From: Opitutus sp. GAS368
GTDB taxonomy: Bacteria; Verrucomicrobiota; Verrucomicrobiia; Opitutales; Opitutaceae
Assembly (NCBI GenBank): GCA_945874455.1
Contig: CAMCHO010000018.1
Coordinates: forward strand, 1 to 43,332
DNA: 43,332 bases
Direction of reading: 5' to 3'
Shown: positions 34,172-42,175 of the stretch, piece by piece
Layout: every line of letters starts with the position of its first letter
Numbering within the stretch: position 1 is the first letter of the stretch
Notes under the pieces: model-generated
What the model was told of the DNA's origin: nothing
Database searches by the model: none
The model's input: only the letters and a program-made list of their open reading frames with translations
Position numbers and translations under genes: made by a program

Positions 34172-34505
34172 GAGGTAGGGTTGGTAGGATTAAAGTGAGG
34201 TGGTCTGGGTAAAAACAAAGACGACGACCTGGCGGGGTCCAACGTGATATTCACAAGGGAATTGTCCCGCCGGCGAGAAATAATCTGCCGGTGAAATTAT
34301 TTTCTTATGGGGGTGTTGTCCGGGTGACTTCGCGACAATGGTCCCGCAGCGTCATCAGCTCGGCCGCGGGGCGCCATGGGCGAGAAAGAATGTAGGCTCG
34401 ATAGTCCGCGCGGTCGTTGGGTGGAACCAGGCACCGAATTCGGTGTGAGCGTCGGCCCGTCCGGCGATACCGACGGGCCTGTGCTGGAGGGCAAAGTCGA
34501 GGTCT
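34172..34505 (-). promoter_or_regulatory. upstream region of the TonB-dependent receptor
   Basis: This 334-bp gap holds a GTGA-TAT-TCAC palindrome at 34244-34254, about 73 bp before the receptor start, which could be an operator. Near 34261-34313 is an AT-rich patch with the imperfect inverted repeat gaaataat/attattttc. At 34454-34479 ggcccgt/acgggcc plus cgg/ccg form a strong hairpin just past the stop of the fusion-protein gene. No canonical promoter is evident. Confidence 0.35.
34454..34479 (-). terminator. GC-rich hairpin after the SGNH/dehydrogenase/azurin fusion gene
   Basis: The stem ggcccgt/acgggcc, continued after a single bulged base by cgg/ccg around a 5-nt loop, lies 27 bp past the stop codon of the upstream gene (stop at 34506). 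There is no T-run, so intrinsic termination would be weak; it may instead protect the 3' end of the mRNA. Confidence 0.4.
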
Positions 34506-37500
34506 TCACTCCACGATTAACACTCCGCGCATGATGCGCCAATGGCCGGGGAAGGTGCAGATATACGGATAACGTCCGGGCTGGCTCGGGGCGGTGAACG
34601 CGAGCTCGGCGCGGGCGCCGGGATTTACGAGTGGCGTCGCGTGCAGGACTTTCGGCGAGGCGGGGACGAAGTGTTGGGCGAGACTCGTGGGGTCGCTCGC
34701 CATGTGGTCGGCGAGCACGCCGACCTCCTCGTCGGCGCCCAAGGCCACGAGGACCAGATTGTGAGGCATGGAATCGGGGTTCTCGAAAACGATGCGCACG
34801 GGCTGGCCGGCTTTGACGCGGAGTTCGCGCGGGGCGAACTGCATTTGATTCGGCACGGCCTGCACGCGCAGGGCGTCGGCATCGGCGGCGTGGACTTTTT
34901 CCCAAGTGGCGGCCATGGCGGTGAGGGCGGAGGGGTCGGCCGCGAAGCGGGCGCCCGCGAGTGGTTGCCCGAGCGAATCGTAAATAAACACGGGAGGCGG
35001 GGCGTTGCGCAGGCGGCGGTAGGTGATCTCGATGGTGTTCAAACCGGCGGTGAGCTCGAAGGTGACTTGCTGCTCCGTGCTGTAGGTGCTGTCGGCGGAG
35101 GAGAGTTGGACGCCGTTGGCGGAGATATCGAGGAAGCCGTGTTTGAGGCTGAGGACGGCGGTTTGGGGTGTCGTCGCGTCAATGAATGTTCGATACGTGC
35201 CGCCGGTGGTGGCGGGCGCTTTCCCTTTTTGTTTCGCGGCGTTCTTGGTGACGGGCGCTGGTTCGTTGGCGGACGTGGTGCTGAGGGTCAGCCAGTGATC
35301 GACGCGCGTAGCCGGAGAAACTTCCAGCACGGGAACCGAACGCCCCTTGAGGGGCTTGGTGCCGGCGCGGAGATCGGTGAGCATCTGCTGCACGGCGGGC
35401 TCGGTGGGGTGCAGATGGGCGACGACGGCGTCGAATTCGGGTCGCGACGGACGGAGATGGGCGACGGCGTTGATGGCGGCCATGCGCACGCGCGGATGCG
35501 GATCGGCGGCGGCTTGCGTGAGGCGCGCCAACGCGTCGGGCACGAGGGCGACGGTCAGACGGACGAGCTGCGCCGCGGCCGCGCGCATCAGTGGATCTTC
35601 GGAGCGGGCGAGGTTTGAAATCCACGGCAGGCGGACGGCACCGGTGGTGGCGAGCACCCACGAAGCTTCGAGGTGGGCTTGATCGAAACTGGGTTGCTGG
35701 CGTGGCTGCGCGGCGACCCATGCATCGAGAGCCGGCACGGCGGCCGCGCCGAGTTTGCGGAGGGCAATGCGCGCGTGGTGGCGGACGATATTTTGCGGGT
35801 GGGTGAGCAACGCGATTAAAGCGGCGGCCGGCGCGCCCTCGATTTTTGGCCAGTCCTTTACGAGCGGTTTGCTCGTGTGCACGACGCGCCAGATGCGGCC
35901 GCGCACGTGATTCCACTGGGGATCGCGCATGGCGTGCTGGGCGTGGCCGATGATCAGACTGGAGAAATCGGAAACGTAGAGGGCGCCGTCGAAACCGAAC
36001 TCGACGTCGACGGGGCGAAACGTGCTGTTCTTCGACGATAATACGTCGAGACGATTCGTCGCCACGAGGGGACCGGCGTCTGCGTTCACCGCCGAGAGCG
36101 AAACGATGTAGCTGCCGAGCAGCGAGGCGGAGGCGATGCCCTGTTGGAATGCGTCGGGGAAGTTGGGGCTCGAAATTACACTGAGTGCCGAGCCCTTCGC
36201 GTAGTTGAGTACGGTGGCGTTGCCGTAGGGATGGTAGACGCCGAGTGGGGTCCACGTGAGCGGGACACCTTCGAGCACGTGGCCGCCGCCGTAGCGTTGG
36301 AAAATATTTCCATAGCGGTCGAAGGACACCTTCCACGGATTCGGCGTCGTGCTTTGCCATTCGGTCGTGATGCGTCCGGTGGCGGGATTGAGGCGATAGG
36401 TCGAGGAGTCGATGCCGCGCACGACGCCAAAGGGCGTTTCAAACTGCGAGCGATGAAACACGCCGTCGGAGAAGAGGAGATGGCCGAGCGGGTCGCTGGT
36501 GACCATGCCGCCGTGGTGAGAATCGGTGACGTCGATGCCGCGCAAGAGTTCGGTGCGGGTATCGGCGCGGCCGTCGCCGTCGGTGTCATTCAACACCAGG
36601 AGCCGCGGTTGGGCGGAGACGATTACGCCACGCTCGTGGAAGGCCACGCCGTCGAGAGCATCGAAACCGTCGGCGAAGACCGTGGACTTATCCGCCTTGC
36701 CGTCGTGATCGGTGTCTTCGAGCACAAGGATTTTATCGTGAGGTTGCTCGCCCGGAATGGTGTGCGGAAACGACGGCATGGTGACCACCCAGAGGCGGCC
36801 GCGGGCGTCGAAGCTCAGTTGCACCGGATTGCGGAGCTCGGGAAACTGCTCCTCGGAGGCGAAGAGATTCACGGCGTAGCCGTCGGCTACGACCAACTCG
36901 TGCTGCATGTCGGCGGGCGAGCGAACCGTGCCTCCGGGAAACCGATACGTCGTCGTCTTGCCCGCGGGCATCGCTGGAAGGGAAGGCGCGGGATAATCCG
37001 CGAAACGCTTCGCCGGGTGGGCGGCGAGGTCGTGGACGATGGCGTCGGCCTGGGCGACCAGTTGGTGATAGCGCGGGAGTTCGGCGGAATTTTCCTCGGG
37101 ACGCTTGCGGACGCCGTAGTAGAGCGCGGCGTTCTTGGGGCGAACGAGTTCGGCCAAGTAGCGGTGTTTTTGAGCGGCGGCGCGCGCGAGGTCGGTGAGC
37201 CGGGGGGAAGCGGTTGCGGCGGGCGCGGCGTCGCCGAGGAGCGAGCGTGCGAGGGCGTCGGCGATCGCGCGAGTGCCGGCGGCGTTGAGATGGATACCCT
37301 GTGTCGTGAGCGGCTCGGCGCTGCGAGCGTAGGCATCGCGACTGGCGGCGAAGAGATCGATGAAGGTGGCTCCCTGCGCGCGCGCGAGGTCCGCGATGGT
37401 TTGGGTGTAGAGGGAGACGTCGCGGTTTCGCTCGGCGGCGTCGGTCGTGCTGCGCTCCTCGACGGCGATGGGTGAGAGGAGGACGAGTTTCGCGCCCGGG

Positions 37501-37895
37501 TGGCGCCGAGCGATCTCGCGGAGGTAGACCTGATATTGGGTGCGAAACGCGGGGAGGCCGGCGGCTCCGGCGAAGGACTCGTTCATCCCGTAGCCAAGCA
37601 CGACGACCTGCGCGGGCCACGCGGCGAGCAACGTTTTGAGGTGCTCGACGTAGCCCTCGGGGCGGAGCCGGTAGCCGACCTCGTCACCCGTCCACGCGAG
37701 GCTGCGGATGCGGAGTTTTTTATCGGGGTGAGCGAGGTGCAGGCGCGCCTCGAGGTCACCGGATTCGAGCAGGCGCTCGACCATCCCGCTACCGTAGAAA
37801 AGAAGGCCGTCGCCCGTGCGTAGAGATTCGCCTGCGGCGGAAAAAGCCGCGGCTGGCCACCATACGAGGCAAAGGAGGAGGGCGAGGGTTTTCAT
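34506..37895 (-). CDS. SGNH / PVC-type dehydrogenase / HEAT / azurin-like fusion protein
   Basis: A 1129-residue exported protein (signal peptide 1-20). Residues 28-215 are an SGNH-hydrolase-like domain whose catalytic positions look degenerate: GSGM in block I, GMNE in block III, and QGIH instead of DxxH at the end. From about 300 to 670 comes the PVC-type membrane-bound-dehydrogenase propeller with LWVVTMPSFPH, DTDHDGKAD, NDTDGDGRAD and DSHHGG. A HEAT-like segment follows (about 680-830). After a beta domain, the last 115 residues form an azurin-like cupredoxin with H1045, C1113, H1118 and M1122 (CTFPGHWRIM), a complete type 1 copper set. Related proteins usually end in a haem c domain. It starts 3 bp after the SGNH gene. 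Confidence 0.85.
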   Translation of the reverse strand: MKTLALLLCLVWWPAAAFSAAGESLRTGDGLLFYGSGMVERLLESGDLEARLHLAHPDKKLRIRSLAWTGDEVGYRLRPEGYVEHLKTLLAAWPAQVVVLGYGMNESFAGAAGLPAFRTQYQVYLREIARRHPGAKLVLLSPIAVEERSTTDAAERNRDVSLYTQTIADLARAQGATFIDLFAASRDAYARSAEPLTTQGIHLNAAGTRAIADALARSLLGDAAPAATASPRLTDLARAAAQKHRYLAELVRPKNAALYYGVRKRPEENSAELPRYHQLVAQADAIVHDLAAHPAKRFADYPAPSLPAMPAGKTTTYRFPGGTVRSPADMQHELVVADGYAVNLFASEEQFPELRNPVQLSFDARGRLWVVTMPSFPHTIPGEQPHDKILVLEDTDHDGKADKSTVFADGFDALDGVAFHERGVIVSAQPRLLVLNDTDGDGRADTRTELLRGIDVTDSHHGGMVTSDPLGHLLFSDGVFHRSQFETPFGVVRGIDSSTYRLNPATGRITTEWQSTTPNPWKVSFDRYGNIFQRYGGGHVLEGVPLTWTPLGVYHPYGNATVLNYAKGSALSVISSPNFPDAFQQGIASASLLGSYIVSLSAVNADAGPLVATNRLDVLSSKNSTFRPVDVEFGFDGALYVSDFSSLIIGHAQHAMRDPQWNHVRGRIWRVVHTSKPLVKDWPKIEGAPAAALIALLTHPQNIVRHHARIALRKLGAAAVPALDAWVAAQPRQQPSFDQAHLEASWVLATTGAVRLPWISNLARSEDPLMRAAAAQLVRLTVALVPDALARLTQAAADPHPRVRMAAINAVAHLRPSRPEFDAVVAHLHPTEPAVQQMLTDLRAGTKPLKGRSVPVLEVSPATRVDHWLTLSTTSANEPAPVTKNAAKQKGKAPATTGGTYRTFIDATTPQTAVLSLKHGFLDISANGVQLSSADSTYSTEQQVTFELTAGLNTIEITYRRLRNAPPPVFIYDSLGQPLAGARFAADPSALTAMAATWEKVHAADADALRVQAVPNQMQFAPRELRVKAGQPVRIVFENPDSMPHNLVLVALGADEEVGVLADHMASDPTSLAQHFVPASPKVLHATPLVNPGARAELAFTAPSQPGRYPYICTFPGHWRIMRGVLIVE

Positions 37896-37898
37896 CGA

Positions 37899-39113
37899 TT
37901 AGTTGAGCAGGAGATGGAACACGCGCAGGGCGGTGCCGTGGGCTTTGGCATCGTGGTCGCGGGCAATCCGCACGTTCGCAACGTGGCGGCCGGGCTGCAA
38001 GTTTTCGTCGAGGATCACAGCCCATGGCAAGTGGAGCGAGTGGCTCCAGCGCGTGTAGGTTTCGATCGACCGATACGGCGCGCCGTCGACGCTGAATTCC
38101 AGACGCCCGGCATCCGGCCCAGCGGTGATGAAGAGGCCGCAGCCCGTGCCCTCGAAACTGAATTCAAATTCCGCGCCCGGCTCGGTGCCGACGAGCGCGG
38201 GCACATCTACAAATCCCGCGCGCGTGCCCTTTTTGTCCGCCGGTCTCCAGGTTTTTTCCAGCGTGAAGCCCCGGATGTTTCGCGCGTCGCGGATATCGCC
38301 GAAACGGCCGCGAAAATAACTTGCGGGATCAATCGGCGGCGGCAGCGGGTGCGGTTTTTCGTCCGCGGCCAGTGGCGTTGCGAATGCGGCATTGAGCAGG
38401 CGCGCGACGCTGTGGGCGTACAGTTGATGGCCAAAGGGCGACGGATGGAGGTTTTTGAAATCGTGGTCCCAGGTGAACTGGCCCGCGTTGATGCGGTCGG
38501 TGACTTCGCGCGAGAGATTCAGCGAAGGATTGCCATAGGCGACCGCGACTCTCTCGTGCTGCGCGATCGCCGCGGGCACCTTGCCGCCGTTGTAGTCGGT
38601 CATGTGCTCGGGCATGACAAAGTGAAGTTGGACGATGTCCGTAAGCGGATTCAACGCGCGCACGTGGCGCACCACGCCTTCGATGCCGCGGAGCATGTGC
38701 GCGGGGTCGGCGGTGTTCGAGGTGTCATTCACCGCCGCTTCGAGGAACAGGAGATCGACCGGCCCGTGGGCCAAGACATCGCGTTCCAAGCGAAACGCGT
38801 GGGGCACGGAGCCGAGCGAGCCAATGCCCGCGTTGATGAACGCGAACTTCGTCCCGGGAAATTTCTTCGTGAGATAATCGCAGGTGTGTTGCCGCCAAGC
38901 GCCACCCGCCGTGATCGAACCGCCGAAGAAGACCACGCGCCCGGCGTGCGTGCGCTCGAACGTGCGCCGGCTGTTCGCCAAGCCGTCGCGCAGTTCGAAA
39001 TAGTCATGGCCCTTGGGCAGCACGTTCGGGGCGTAGGCCGGGCGGTCGGCGGCGACGAGCGCGGCAAACGGCGCGAGCAGCAGCGCGATGAGAGCTGTGT
39101 GGAGACGTTTCAT
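37899..39113 (-). CDS. secreted SGNH/GDSL-family hydrolase
   Basis: A 404-residue exported protein with signal peptide MKRLHTALIALLLAPFAALV and following Ala. The SGNH blocks are present: FFGGSITAGGAWR (nucleophile serine), INAGIGSLGS, FLEAAVNDTS and LHPSPFGHQLY (catalytic His). Such enzymes are esterases, often acetyl-esterases on carbohydrates. The C-terminal 130 residues form a beta-sandwich-like domain (EFSFEGTGCGLFITAGPDAG). It starts at 39113; upstream codons overlap the previous gene. Its ATG overlaps the stop of the TIM-barrel gene by ATGA (39110-39113), and the next gene follows after 3 bp, so the three form one transcript. Confidence 0.85.
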   Translation of the reverse strand: MKRLHTALIALLLAPFAALVAADRPAYAPNVLPKGHDYFELRDGLANSRRTFERTHAGRVVFFGGSITAGGAWRQHTCDYLTKKFPGTKFAFINAGIGSLGSVPHAFRLERDVLAHGPVDLLFLEAAVNDTSNTADPAHMLRGIEGVVRHVRALNPLTDIVQLHFVMPEHMTDYNGGKVPAAIAQHERVAVAYGNPSLNLSREVTDRINAGQFTWDHDFKNLHPSPFGHQLYAHSVARLLNAAFATPLAADEKPHPLPPPIDPASYFRGRFGDIRDARNIRGFTLEKTWRPADKKGTRAGFVDVPALVGTEPGAEFEFSFEGTGCGLFITAGPDAGRLEFSVDGAPYRSIETYTRWSHSLHLPWAVILDENLQPGRHVANVRIARDHDAKAHGTALRVFHLLLN

Positions 39114-40084
39114 TTCGACGTTTTTGGACCGGACTTTGGCGATGGGACGGTGGACTTGGGCGGCACTTTGCCGGCGGGCGCAGGCTCTTGCGGCTTCGGC
39201 CCGCCTGATCCGGGCTGACGCAATTCTTTTTGAACCCACTCGAGGCCCTGCAGGTTACCCTTGATGCCCTCGGCGGCGTCGAGGTGGCCGCGTTCGTGGA
39301 TGACGCCGACCGTGCCGCGCCAGCCGCTGGCTTCGACGACTCGGATCATTGCGAGTTCCGAATCATCGGAGCCGATGTAGCGTACGCTGGGATACTGCGT
39401 GGTGTCGGCCCTCATGCCGTTGAGATTCACCGCGAGCAGATAGGGCTGGATCCGTTTGAACAGCGCGGGAAACTCCGCCAGCGAACCGCGCCAGTGGTGA
39501 AAATTGAATACGATGCCCACGTTCGTCACCCCGTCGCGGCGCAGGCGCTCGATGATGGCGATTTGATGATCCTGCTCCTCAAACCACGGCTCGCGATGAT
39601 TGTAGAGTCCCACGTTGCAACCGAGCGCTGCCGCGTCCGCCGCGATGGGCCGGATGCGCGCCGCCTCGGCTTCGAGGCGCTCGGCATGGTTCGTCACTGT
39701 GATGGCGCGTGATCCGCACACCCAGAGCTGCGGATGGATGCCGTGGCGCTTGATGGCATCGAGGATTTCCGGCTTGTGGCTGGGGTACCACCACGCGGTG
39801 ATTTCGATGCCGTGCTTCTGCATCGCTTCGATTTCGGCATTGAAGGTAGGGACGTGTTCGGCGCGCCAATCGTAGGCGAGCTTGGTCAAGCCAAGCTCCC
39901 GCAACATCTGCGCCCGTTCCTCGGGGCCGCGCTTCTTGGCATCGTAAGGCACGATCCACAATGCGGCGATGTTCTGGCGGTCGAACAGCGACGGGGGTTC
40001 AGCCGCCGCGGCGCGCGTGGAGCTTGCTGGCGCGAGGAAAATCAGTGCGAGGAGGCAGCGTTGAACGAGGGGATTTTTTTTCAT
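39110..40084 (-). CDS. secreted TIM-barrel protein of the sugar phosphate isomerase/epimerase type
   Basis: A 324-residue protein with a signal peptide (residues 6 to about 28, LVQRCLLALIFLAPASSTRA). The body is a xylose-isomerase-like TIM barrel: LGLTKLAYDWRAEH, HGIEITAWWYPSHKPEI, GCNVGLYNHREPWFEE, NVGIVFNFHHWRGS and LLAVNLNGM mark successive strands, and several carry likely metal ligands (Glu, His). Exported members are frequent in Planctomycetota and Verrucomicrobiota, but their substrates are mostly unknown. The C-terminus after about residue 292 is a Pro/Lys-rich tail without structure. It is the first gene of a tight three-gene unit. Confidence 0.82.
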   Translation of the reverse strand: MKKNPLVQRCLLALIFLAPASSTRAAAAEPPSLFDRQNIAALWIVPYDAKKRGPEERAQMLRELGLTKLAYDWRAEHVPTFNAEIEAMQKHGIEITAWWYPSHKPEILDAIKRHGIHPQLWVCGSRAITVTNHAERLEAEAARIRPIAADAAALGCNVGLYNHREPWFEEQDHQIAIIERLRRDGVTNVGIVFNFHHWRGSLAEFPALFKRIQPYLLAVNLNGMRADTTQYPSVRYIGSDDSELAMIRVVEASGWRGTVGVIHERGHLDAAEGIKGNLQGLEWVQKELRQPGSGGPKPQEPAPAGKVPPKSTVPSPKSGPKTSK

Positions 40085-40116
40085 GTGGGGAGTTTTTCAG
40101 GAAAATGTGGCCGAGT

Positions 40117-40521
40117 TCATTTTGGTTTGGGTAGCGCGAAGGCCACCCACGCATCGCCCGTGCGGCCGCCGAGTTTACCGCCGCCGATCGCCGCGATCAC
40201 GACGAACTGCCGACCGTCAACTTCGTAGGTCGTCGGGGGCGCGGTGCCGTGCAGGGGCAGCTCGGCCGCCCAAAGCTCCACCCCCGTCTCGGCGGAAAAT
40301 GCCCGGATCTTTTTTTCGCGGGTGATTTGATTGAGCGTGGAGAAACGGTTGGACGTCGGACCGCCGAGTGAGCGGCTCCAATCGCGATAGTGGTCGAGCG
40401 CGGGCCAGCCGTTGGCCGGAGTCAGTTCGTCGGTGCGGGCGGCCGGGATGGTTTGGTCGTCGCCGTCGGCTGCGACGCAAACGGCCCGCAGGGTGGCGAG
40501 GAGTGCGAGACAAATTTTCAT
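40117..40521 (-). pseudogene. internally deleted PQQ-dependent dehydrogenase (quinoprotein) gene, still open
   Basis: The 134-residue open frame joins the two ends of a quinoprotein that is normally about 600-700 residues. Residues 1-18 resemble a signal peptide (ICLALLATLRAVCVAADG). Residues 44-70 read DHYRDWSRSLGGPTSNRFST and LNQITREK, the usual N-terminal start of these enzymes. Directly after residue 70 the sequence is KIRAFSAETGVELWAAELPL and then TTYEVDGRQFVVIAA, the normal C-terminal blade. All intervening propeller blades and catalytic residues are missing, yet the frame is intact across the junction near 40311. It may be a recent in-frame deletion or a reduced but expressed protein; it cannot be an active dehydrogenase. 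Confidence 0.72.
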
Positions 40522-40607
40522 TGATGGCAGGCAGAGGACCGCGTCCGGGTCGATGTGCAGCCGCATCACTCGTGGGCCGTCGTTTCTTTGGTGCGGGTTT
40601 CCTGACG

Positions 40608-40802
40608 TTATGCTTCGTCGGGATGGGTCAGGTGAAGTCGGCACGGAACGATCAAGGTCTCTGCCGAGCGAGCTTCGTGATCGCCCGCGAGGAAGACGAT
40701 GTGCCGGCCCACGCCCGGACCGTGCGTGCCTTGATACACGAGGGGCGCGGCGTTGCCGAACGGAGTGAAGGCAAGGAGGAGAAAGAGGAGGCGTGAGTTC
40801 AT
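40608..40802 (-). pseudogene. 5' fragment of a ThuA-like exported protein gene
   Basis: A 64-residue open frame starts with a signal peptide (SRLLFLLLAFTPFGNAA) and then LVYQGTHGPGVGRHIVFLAG and DHEARSAETL. This matches the beginning of exported ThuA-domain proteins of the PVC group, which carry VYEGxxGPGxGKHIVLxxGD and YRSEE(A/T)LP. After SAETL the similarity stops, and the frame ends within 14 codons. The rest of the roughly 280-residue protein is absent; the next recognisable sequence is the deleted quinoprotein. It lies 58 bp downstream of the DUF1552 gene. Confidence 0.62.
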
Positions 40803-40860
40803 TCGTTGCGTTCCGCGGATCGCGGGAATGGGCGTGCCGATGCCAAAACCCGTTGGACGA

Positions 40861-42165
40861 CTAGGCGAGGAGTTGAGGAATCGTTCCCGAGCTGTCCCCG
40901 TGTCGCTCGACTGCGACCCCCGAACCCCGCAGCAGCGTGAGCCACGCGTTGCAGAGCGGCGTGTCTTTGGACACGACGAGGTTGTGTCCGAGGCGGATGC
41001 CAGCGCCACGGCCGGCGAGGAGGGTGGGGCAGCTGTCGAGGTTGTGGCCGGTCCGAATGTTGCTCCCGTAAACGACCGTCGTGTGATCGAAGAGCGAGCT
41101 GCCATCCGGCTCCGCGGTCGCTTTCAATGTGTCGAGGAAACCGGCGAGGAGCTTGCTTTGTGCCCGGTCGCGTTTCTCGGAGGCCTCCAAATATTCCGCG
41201 CCCTTGCCGAGGTAGTGGCTCATGGTGTGGGCGTCGATACGGACATCGAGACTCGTGAGCAGCGTCGATACCGGCTGCCGATAACTCAGCACGCGCGTGC
41301 TGTCAGTGCGGAGCGCGGCGATCATGATAGCATACATGAGCTCGATCTCCTCGTAGCCCGCCAAGCTGGACTTCGGTTCCGCGAGGCCCGACGCGGGCCG
41401 GGGCGCGCCCAGCCAACGTTCGTCGCGGCTCAGGCGGGTCTCAATGTCGCGGATCCCCTGGAAATACTCGTCCAGTTTCGCGTTGTCGGTTTTGCCGAGC
41501 TGGCGCTGCAATTCGCGGGCGCTCTCCAAGGCGTTGTCGAGGACGCTGCGCCGTTGCAGGAGCATCGTCTTCTGGACCTCGAGCGGTGTGCTGTCCTGGG
41601 CAAAGAGCCGGTGAAACGCCTCGACCGGCGTCTTGGGTCCGGACATCGGCTTGCCCCGGGGGTCCCACGAAAGCGAGAGCCCCTGCCCGTGGCCCGAGGC
41701 ATTTGCCGCCGCGCCGCAATCGAGGATGAGGGAATCAAACCGGGTCTCCTTCCCCAGCGCATCGGCGGCCACTTGATCGACCGAGATCGTGTTGTGAAAA
41801 CTCTGCCCCGGCTCGCCGAATTCGTTGGCGCCGGTCAGCCAGAACGTGCTCCCGGAATGGCCGCCGGAGACGTCCTTATTCACGAGGCCTTGGACGATTG
41901 TGAAGTCGGATTTGTGCCGGGCCAGCGGGGCGAGCCCGGAGGGCAAAGTGTAGCCGGAGCCTTTTTGCGCGACGTCGGGAAACCACGATTGTTCGGTCAC
42001 GCCCCAGCCAAATCCCAGAAAGACCATACGTTTTGGGCGCGCGGCGGCGACCGGCGCCGGTGCGGCTGACGCGAAGCGGCGGAAGCCGAGCGACTCGAAC
42101 ATCGGCAGGGCGATCAAGGCGGTGCTGGTGCGCAGAAAGTGACGGCGGGTGCGGGGAGCATTCAT
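40861..42165 (-). CDS. Tat-exported DUF1552 protein
   Basis: A 434-residue protein beginning MNAPRTRRHFLRTSTALIAL, a twin-arginine signal, so it is probably exported folded. The body matches the DUF1552 family, with PKRMVFLGFGWGVTEQSWFP, NKDVSGGHSGSTFWLTGA and FDHTTVVYGSNI, and the metal-site-like HTMSHY segment near residue 310. Members belong to the sulfatase-like/alkaline-phosphatase-fold group and are nearly always encoded beside DUF1592/DUF1588/DUF1585 proteins, as here (10-bp gap). The biochemical role is unknown; the pair is a hallmark of Planctomycetota and Verrucomicrobiota. Confidence 0.88.
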   Translation of the reverse strand: MNAPRTRRHFLRTSTALIALPMFESLGFRRFASAAPAPVAAARPKRMVFLGFGWGVTEQSWFPDVAQKGSGYTLPSGLAPLARHKSDFTIVQGLVNKDVSGGHSGSTFWLTGANEFGEPGQSFHNTISVDQVAADALGKETRFDSLILDCGAAANASGHGQGLSLSWDPRGKPMSGPKTPVEAFHRLFAQDSTPLEVQKTMLLQRRSVLDNALESARELQRQLGKTDNAKLDEYFQGIRDIETRLSRDERWLGAPRPASGLAEPKSSLAGYEEIELMYAIMIAALRTDSTRVLSYRQPVSTLLTSLDVRIDAHTMSHYLGKGAEYLEASEKRDRAQSKLLAGFLDTLKATAEPDGSSLFDHTTVVYGSNIRTGHNLDSCPTLLAGRGAGIRLGHNLVVSKDTPLCNAWLTLLRGSGVAVERHGDSSGTIPQLLA

Positions 42166-42175
42166 GGTGGTCGGT

